64,000 bases of DNA, taken from contig CM041779.1 of NCBI GenBank assembly GCA_023374045.1, positions 301,578,167-301,642,166 on the forward strand, given 5' to 3'. A program made the position numbers and the translations under genes. This document shows positions 57,332 to 64,000 of the stretch, piece by piece; the first letter of the stretch is position 1, and each line of letters starts with the position of its first letter. This DNA is from Limonium bicolor (lineage: Eukaryota > Streptophyta > Magnoliopsida > Caryophyllales > Plumbaginaceae). The notes beneath the pieces were generated by a model. That model ran no database searches and was not told the origin of the DNA. It saw only the letters and a list, made by a program, of their open reading frames with translations.

Positions 57332-57586
57332 GGTCCGGGACTTAGTCCATGGACAAGGTCCCGGACCACCCCCTTAATCATGCCGAGAGTTTTATCCTGC
57401 ACTTGGTCCGGGACTTGGGGTATGGAAAAGGTCCCGGACCACCCCAATTAAATAGGTCGAGACTGCACAACCATGCTGGTCCGGGACTTGGGATAGGGAC
57501 AAGGTCCCGGACCATATGTTAAACATCGCCGAGAGTTAAGTTTGCAATAGGTCCGGGACTTGGGGTAAGGACAAGGTCCCGGACCA
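57332..57586. repeat. four-unit spaced-palindrome array in LTR G
   Basis: Units start near 57332, 57404, 57478 and 57549 (about 72-bp period): GGTCCGGGACTT..., AAGGTCCCGGACCA, spacer with GCCGAGAGT. Arms are nearly invariant; gaps and spacers vary. Confidence 0.88.
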
Positions 57587-58837
57587 CCCCTAGAAACCTA
57601 CAGAGAGTATTTTAAAGGTTGTAAATGATGGGGGTTAAATGTTAATGATGTTATAAGATCTTAAGGCCTTGTTTGGTGACATGTTAAGGCCCTAAGAAGT
57701 GTAAGAATGTGTTAGAAGTGTTTGAGAAGTGAGAACTCAAATTAACAAGAGTGAAACCAAGATAACGAGATAACGGGGTAATACGGGAATAACATTTAAT
57801 TATGTTCCGTATGAGCTTAGTATTAATAATAATTTTGAAACGTTATCAGAGGATCGTGTGTGACCCGAGCAAGGTGAGATGACACAGTAAAAGTGAAAAC
57901 CCCGGTGAAAGGTATGATTTTCTCATACTCCGCGTGCTAACCGAGTTACGTTGATTTATGTGTTTGTGTGCCGGCTTAATCAAGATTAAAGCATGAAAAT
58001 AATCCCTTGTTTGATTATGTATGCCTTGTTGTATGTTGAATGAGCTAACATACTTGTATGCCGGCGTGGTCTAACGTAGTGAAAGGACCGACTCGTAGTG
58101 AGTAACGTTTGGCTAGAGACCCATAGATCGGGTCGACGCTTATGATAACGAAAACGTGCAAACACACAAAACTATCCGCTAAAGTATAACGATAACGCAA
58201 ACATATGAACTCCCTAGAATGTGAGGAGAAGTACGGGTTGAGTAAATACCCGATGATGGTTAGAAAACCACTTTGAAACAATCCACGAAACAAATGAGTG
58301 TGGAAAGATAAGTGAACCTCCTTCAAGAGGATTTAAGATAGTTCGAAGATGTGAACTAGTGAAGAAGGTAAAAGAGACCTGAGGGATTAGTAACTCCCTT
58401 GAGACATGGTCGACCTCCTATATGAGGATTTTACCTGATATATATAAATAACCGAAAGTATGAGTAAAGTAAATGTACGGGTAACTCTTTAAACCTAAGA
58501 TTAACCAAACTTAAGTAATGTTCCCAGGGTCATTAGAAACATCGAGAGTGATGCTTCTAGACTAATATACATATATTACTATAACTCCGAGAGAGGAGTG
58601 TATGGGAATGTAAGTAGTCCGAGAGCAGTCGGGCCTAAGCAAGAGTTAGGACCTAAGAGAGAGTTCCGTGAGCTAGTTGAACCTTCCCACCATGCTAGAC
58701 CCAGAGTAGGGTCGAAACCGGGGAAGTAAGACTATGCTAGAGAGCCATGAGTTTTGGCCTAAGTATGTATTAAGAGTAACAAGCGTGACGTAGGAGCCCT
58801 GTAGCGTCTCGAGAATCTACAAGAGCTTGAGTATAAT

Positions 58838-59045
58838 AACCCAAGAGTGTGGGTGAGAAAACGAGTATAATTAACCCAAGAGTGTGGGTGAGATAATGAG
58901 TATAGATAACCCAAGAGTGTGGGTGAGATAATAAGCATAAGAACCGAGAGAATGGGTGAGTATAGTACGAGTAGCCCAGGAGAATGGGTGTGTATACGAA
59001 CAAGTAACCCGAGAGAGCGGGTGAGACAATGAATAAGTAAACAAG
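58838..59045. repeat. CCCAAGAGTGTGGGTGAG minisatellite in LTR G
   Basis: Six units of about 34-38 bp. Several hold CCC...GGG inverted bases (ACCCAAGAGTGTGGGTGA) that could fold as small hairpins. LTR B has an unrelated GAGTA minisatellite in about the same place. Confidence 0.85.
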
Positions 59046-59286
59046 GCAAGGTGAGGTATAACCCTCAAGGCCTAAGAGTAAGCAGATACAACTAACAACC
59101 TTGTTATGTTAGTTTGGAATTGTGTTCCGTGATTGGATGTAGATTCCTTGAGTAATACACATATATATTGTATTGCTATGATGCATGTTGTTTGACTAAT
59201 GAACTCCATGTATATCCGACAAAAGTAGTCGGCGTACCCCGGTTAGCGCTCGGGGTATGCGAATTTCATATGCAGCGTTAAGCTGA

Positions 59287-59320
59287 GCCCCTAGGGGCGA
59301 TGTTTTTATTTTTTTACAGG
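59287..59320 (+). promoter_or_regulatory. GCCCCTAGGGGC hairpin plus CAG|G, LTR G
   Basis: Perfect 12-bp palindrome, then TTTTTATTTTTTTACAG|GTAC, the best 3' splice-like context of the set. Confidence 0.45.
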
Positions 59321-59542
59321 TACACCGAAGATGTTACCGTTCGACAGTAGGACGGGGTCGGTGGGTTGTATGGGTAGTTAGATTTAATTACTTATGTATT
59401 GAAAGGGGTGTAAGACCGAATATGTTGACGGAATCCATATTTGGCAGACTCGGTATAGTAAAGAAATGAAATGTGTTTTGTTAGTATTGTGTAATCGGTT
59501 GTTCCAGTTCATCAGACCGTTCCGGTATGTAAGGAAGGCCTG

Positions 59543-59564
59543 GTTAGCCATATGGATGGCTATT
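59543..59564 (+). other. conserved LTR hairpin, copy G
   Basis: GTTAGCCAT-ATGG-ATGGCTATT: seven of nine positions pair, including a changed T-A pair where the others have C-G. Confidence 0.7.
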
Positions 59565-59672
59565 GGCGTTGTTTCACCCCTCGTTGTAATTAGAGTTCCG
59601 CTGCGTGAGTAAGAGTAATTGGTGACAATTTATGTGGTAATGACGAGCTTAACGGTTGGGGTGTTACAAAAA

Positions 59673-59684
59673 TGGTATCAGAGC
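59673..59684 (+). other. primer-binding site of G (initiator Met)
   Basis: TGGTATCAGAGC four bases after the LTR end. Confidence 0.88.
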
Positions 59685-60608
59685 GAAGTATCGCTCTGAT
59701 GACTGGAAATACCGAGCTTAGGAAATACCGAGTTAGGAAATAGAGACTTAGGGCTAAGGGTTGAGTGGTAGCGTGAGAGATGCGCTAGTTAGGAACTTCT
59801 AGTATGATCTGGATACCTACAGTACCAAACCCGCCCTCCACAACCCCCGCATTAAAAGCTCGAGAAAGAACACCAGAGAGATGGGAAACCCAATCTGGCA
59901 GTTAGTAAATATTTCAATATGAACTAGAGCCTGACATGCGGTAGATCCCGAGAACCGGAAATCCCGGAGGCGGATCCCGCTGGAAAGACAATAACCGCAC
60001 TTAATGGCGGGAGATCGAGAAATCCTAATCCAAGGAGACTGGAATCTGTGGCAGCTTGGGGCGACTTGCTTAGCAGTCGCGAGAACCCAGCTGGCCGAGT
60101 AGCAGCAAGAAGGAGAGCACCAACCGTGCAACAAGGCGGATTCATAAGAACTAACAAGAACCGGACACATGTCTACGGACCGCCATAATTAAATAATACC
60201 ACCAACGGTATACTAATTGACTAAGCATCTAGTCAAAGGTAGATGCACCCACCCTGCCACACCCAAAGAGGTTGCAATACTTAACTGATATAGCTTAAAC
60301 AGCTACAAACATAATTACGGGATATACCCGAATAGGACTACAGCAGTAGTTCCTAAACAACTTAACCCTCGGTAACCACAGTGAAGACGTGGGAACGAGC
60401 AACGAGGTAGATCATGGAACTAAATAATTAAGGAACTCCGAGAGTGGAGAAGCACCTAAATGAATGACAGTCATGTCAAGAGGAATGAGAAGCAGCTCCA
60501 AGGAGCAGTTATCCAACTAGAGGATCAAGGAAGAGCCAACGAGGCTACCAAATACAATGTGAACAATACCGTGACCGTATGAGTTAACCTAAAAACCGCC
60601 TGTACCGC

Positions 60609-60628
60609 GCACTTGCCACGGCAAGTGC
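60609..60628 (+). other. perfect hairpin in the G internal domain
   Basis: GCACTTGCC-AC-GGCAAGTGC. The Z copy near 19920 keeps only the left arm (GCGCACTTGCC). Confidence 0.6.
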
Positions 60629-63335
60629 AGAATAATGAGACTGTTAAAAAGGAACTTCAATAAGTGACAAGTACTAGCAAGTGCCTAGATGGCGAAGAGG
60701 CCATTATAGCATCACAAAACCCTAAAAGTTGTGAAACGAAACCTTGGGAAGGCCTAACGGCCTGACCACCGTATTGAAAAGCATACCAGCCAGCGAGAAG
60801 CTAGACCTGGTAAGGAACAACCGGCATTGAAATGCCGTGAAGACCTTGTTTTCAAACCCAAATTTTTCTTTAAGAACGCAATATTACAAAAACCCCCGAA
60901 TTTTTAAACCAAAACAGTGAACCGCGTAAGTTATCATAGGACGATATAAGAGGAGTTGCAACAGAATACTTCACTTAGGCGTGTGACCGACACTACGGTG
61001 TACTAAACGAGACATGGAACGACCGCACTCCGAAGGAGCTTGCGGGCCTGACAGACCAATTATGAGTTAGTCGGGTAAGTGGCAACGTATCAATATGATA
61101 CTCCATGTATGTATACAAGTAGAGTACGGAACACGAGAAGTAGCCACTCCATACTACGGACGAAAGAGCCAATTCAAACCAAGACAGTTGGATATCTTGA
61201 ATGATCGAAGAACACAGGAAGCTTACCATTAAGGGAGTCAAGAATCCAGTAAAATAACGGATCTAAGGACATAGCGTGGAGAAGTGCTAGAAGCACAGAG
61301 TATTAGGTATAGACATTGGATATGCCTTAAGAATACATAATGACTGGGTGAATACCAGTGTAAACAATACGGCGAATGCCTAAATGAACTTATTGATGTA
61401 CGATAAGCGGGATAGAATTCCCACATTATACCTCACTGAAGAGAATAATGACCTGACCCAGAAGGTATTAGAAGGTACCAAGGATCTACCCAATAATGGG
61501 AGACATTACAACCCTAAACGGGATAGTCAAGGACATAGCAGCAAGGCGAAGTCACAACTGAACATAACCATAAGTACAAGCCAGATGTAATGGCATTACT
61601 CAGTAACACCCAGGAGCAATCCGGGAAGGTGCCGGAGTCAACAGTAGTTGAACGAAACATCGTGTTGAGAATACAAGTGGTTAAGCAACACTCGGGTAGA
61701 ACCCGAAGGGATCCCTCGTAACACGGGATACCCTAAATTGCCAGAGGGCATGAATTAATATTAAAATACAAAAGGGCCTTCCATGTCTGGAAGTGTGATG
61801 AGACAACCATATCAAAAACCCAGTAACACCTCCAAACCATTTAATGGTATACGGAGAAGCAGAAACCTATATAAATAGCCCGCATGGAGCATGACTCGAG
61901 GCAAGGTGGCTTGTAAGCCGATAGAACCAACTACAACTCGTAGATTCAAACGTTGCAAAACATATGCATAAGGCATAAGAGTTACTGTGAAGCACGAACC
62001 ACTACCTTAGAGTGAGGACACCACTTGTTATTGTGGAGCCTACGGAGCGGTAATTGCGTGAATCCTCCAGAGAAAGGCTACCGCCTATGTATGTAATGTG
62101 AAACCATTAAAGCGGTGTAATAAAACCTGAGCATGTGTATATTGCCAAGGAGTGTTTGAAATCAAATAGTCTGTAAAAGGCTTGATAGCAATGGAAGGAA
62201 ACCGAGAGAGTAATCGGATTAGTAGTAACACTGTATGTGTGCAGTATGAATTGCAGAGTAAACGATGCGCAGTAAGCGTAAAGAGTTTGGAGTATAATTT
62301 TTATTGAGCCAAATGATTGGCAAGCCATAGTATAAATGGCAGGAGTATATGAGCGGAAGCTAAAGTAGTAGCGGATGCCATATAAGCGAATGTTGTAATG
62401 ATAGAGCATGAAACATAGTAACAGATAATGATACGGAGCTGATGAGAAATGTGGTAAAGAGACATGATCATTCCTATCTCATGAAGATTTACTGTCAAGG
62501 GTTTATGCTTCTGCACTCTGTATGACTGAGTGTTTTTAGTATTGCACTTGTGCGGTAATGATCAAGTGAGAGAGCCAGGAATTAAGAAATGTCAACGAAG
62601 CCTATTGAGTGAGAATCTAGAGAAATAACCGTGCGGCCATTGGCCAAAGATGCACAAAGAACGTGGGCAGTAACCCACAGGGCCCAGGATCGATATGTGG
62701 AAAAAGGCAGAGTAGTATGAATGAGGAATTCTTGTACAGAAATAAATAAACAAACATGATTCAGAAGTCATTATCAAATGAGGAAGCACTACATGCTAAG
62801 TAGCAGCTTGACCTCAACCGACAATAAGTCGGAAAAAGGTAGTGAATAACCACTAAAGTATACAGAGTTATACAAAAAAAATATAGATTTCCAGAGAACT
62901 GGAGAGAAAATCTATAACTCATCGAATTCGCATACGGTAAGAGATACCAAGCGACGATTGAAATACATGGAGAATACCTAAGAGCGAGTTAAGCTCTAGT
63001 TATCAGGTCACGTAGCTGAAACTAGTGGGCCGTAATTCAAGGTTAAGTATACCTGGCAAACCTGATTGAAGCCTTATAGGCTAGAACCGAACCCGGTTAT
63101 GAGTTAATTAACCACATTGAAGTTAAAACACTTCATAATATTTGAATTAGTAACCAATGTTCAGTGATAACATATGGTTGGTTACGCGGCGTAACCCCTT
63201 TTAAAGGGGGTAGGGCGAGAAACCGCTTAGAGTATGTTTTTCGTGTTGATGCGTAAACTACTATGTGCATGGCACAAAGGAAATTGTTTTGATGTTTGGA
63301 CTCATGTTACATAAACATGTGTACCCATTCATTGT

Positions 63336-63420
63336 GTAAGTATAAGTATTGTGCATGAGAGATGCAAGTAACGAGTATTGTGCATGAGAGATGCAAGTAA
63401 CGAGTAAGTATTGTGCATAG
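63336..63420. repeat. 34-bp direct repeat GTATTGTGCATGAGAGATGC
   Basis: Two full units and a partial third of TATTGTGCATGAGAGATGCAAGTAACGAG (written here in parts: TATTGTGCATGAGAG, ATGCAAGTAACGAG). Absent from the homologous place in L0 (about 2450), so it is a recent local expansion. Confidence 0.8.
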
Positions 63421-64000
63421 GGACAAGTATGAGTAGGTAATATTCATGAAAACGGAGTAGAGAGACTCCTAGGGAATGAGAATCCTTTAGTATTTGTCTA
63501 TTGAGATTAGACATGAGATATGACGAGTATAAATCGGCATGAAACCGATGTGCAACCTAAGAGGGAGTGAGTTCCCTAGGTGATTTTATTTGAGAATGAT
63601 TGATGGAGTGAGTTCCATCCTTTGGAGTTGTATGTTGTATGTTTTTAGTTGAGTAATAATTTGACTAATGAGGCCACAAGTATGGAATGCCTAGGCAAGG
63701 TAAGTGAAACAAATAGAGAATAATGGATGACTTAAGTTCCATGATAAAGATAAATTGAAACAGATTGTTTTATGAATACGACTAGAAAGAGTAAAAGATA
63801 GAAAACGAAATGTTTGACTATCTGATTGTTTGAAACTGACGTGGGAGGTGGAACTTGGTCTGCTAGCGATCAAGGGAAACCGAACACAAATTGGGGTGGA
63901 AGGATAGTTCAACACTGATGCTGATCACATCAGGGTTGGATGATTCTTGAAGCTCCCTATAGTGGTCACAAGTAATCACGCTAAGAAAAGATACAGCTAC

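Larger units (their letters stand above)
55313..59668 (+). repeat. LTR G (4356 bp), 5' LTR of element G
   Basis: It begins TTTAATACCCC (family TGAAATACCCC, three changes), ends GGTTGGGGTGTTACA and is followed by an iMet PBS. Family order: CT-rich tract, four GGTCCGGGAC palindromes (57332-57586), CCCAAGAGTGTGGGTGAG minisatellite (58838-59045), GCCCCTAGGGGC module (59287-59320), hairpin 59543-59564. The minus-strand frames over the minisatellite are spurious. Confidence 0.88.
59669..64000 (+). mobile_element. Element G internal domain (non-coding), continues past window
   Basis: Begins with the PBS. Homologous to the Z internal domain at its start and to L0 (1469-2960) at its end, from which I estimate a total internal length near 5 kb. 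About 4.3 kb is visible with only short unshared frames on both strands and no gag or pol motif. It holds a perfect hairpin GCACTTGCC-AC-GGCAAGTGC (60609-60628) and a 34-bp direct repeat (63336-63420). Confidence 0.7.

Noticed and set aside
58759..59068. Three overlapping minus-strand ORFs with His/Ser/Leu repeats
   Set aside because: All are translations of the LTR G minisatellite in different frames.

Overview
This is nuclear DNA from a flowering plant, most likely a eudicot with a large, repeat-rich genome. I found no host gene, tRNA, rRNA or CRISPR array. Almost every base belongs to nested LTR retrotransposons, and the layout can be read from LTR termini, target-site duplications (TSDs), primer-binding sites (PBS) and polypurine tracts (PPT). 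The species cannot be named from the sequence.

Three retrotransposon groups dominate. (1) A family with very long LTRs (3.85-4.7 kb; TGAAATACCC...GGGGTGTTACA), an initiator-Met PBS (TGGTATCAGAGC) and an internal domain with no recognisable gag or pol. Its PPT region resembles Tekay-type chromoviruses, and its architecture is that of a LARD (large retrotransposon derivative). I call it the LARD-like family; its copies are K, L0/B, X, Z, A, C, D, E and G. (2) Element J, a minus-strand Athila/Tat-type element with a tRNA-Asp-type PBS, one short ORF and no pol. (3) F1 and F2, Ogre/Tat-like elements (TGTTATACCC...GCTCACA, PBS TGGCGACTCTGCTGGGGAC) that carry a damaged gag but no protease, RT or integrase, a gag-only design like TR-GAG elements.

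Layout: 1-1468 end of reverse LTR K; 1469-3539 internal DNA of LARD-like element L0; 3540-14037 element J inserted in L0 (TSD GACAT), itself carrying solo LTR A at 5761-10022 (TSD GGCAT); 14043-14189 the rest of L0 with its PPT; 14190-18492 its 3' LTR (B); 18493-19007 two stacked LTR ends (X, Z); 19013 PBS and internal DNA of another copy to 34420, interrupted by solo LTRs D (reverse, 30098-33966), C (forward, inserted across the D boundary) and E (reverse, inside C). Then come F1 (34421-36744), an unclassified LTR H (36745-37470), and a reverse A-tailed retroposon (37471-38148 and 54679-55312) split by F2 (38149-54678, TSD GACGG). F2 has three LTRs and two internal domains. LARD-like element G starts at 55313 and runs off the right end.

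None of the elements here could mobilise itself: all lack pol and would depend on enzymes made elsewhere. What seems preserved instead is structure in the LTRs and untranslated regions: a covarying 9-bp hairpin in seven LARD-like LTRs, tandem spaced-palindrome arrays in the LTRs of all three groups, a consensus-quality intron inside the Ogre-like LTR, and perfect hairpins built on the GGGGCAAT PPT-like motif. At two hairpins the stem is unchanged while the loop reads as its own reverse complement in a sister copy. These are the observations most worth checking.
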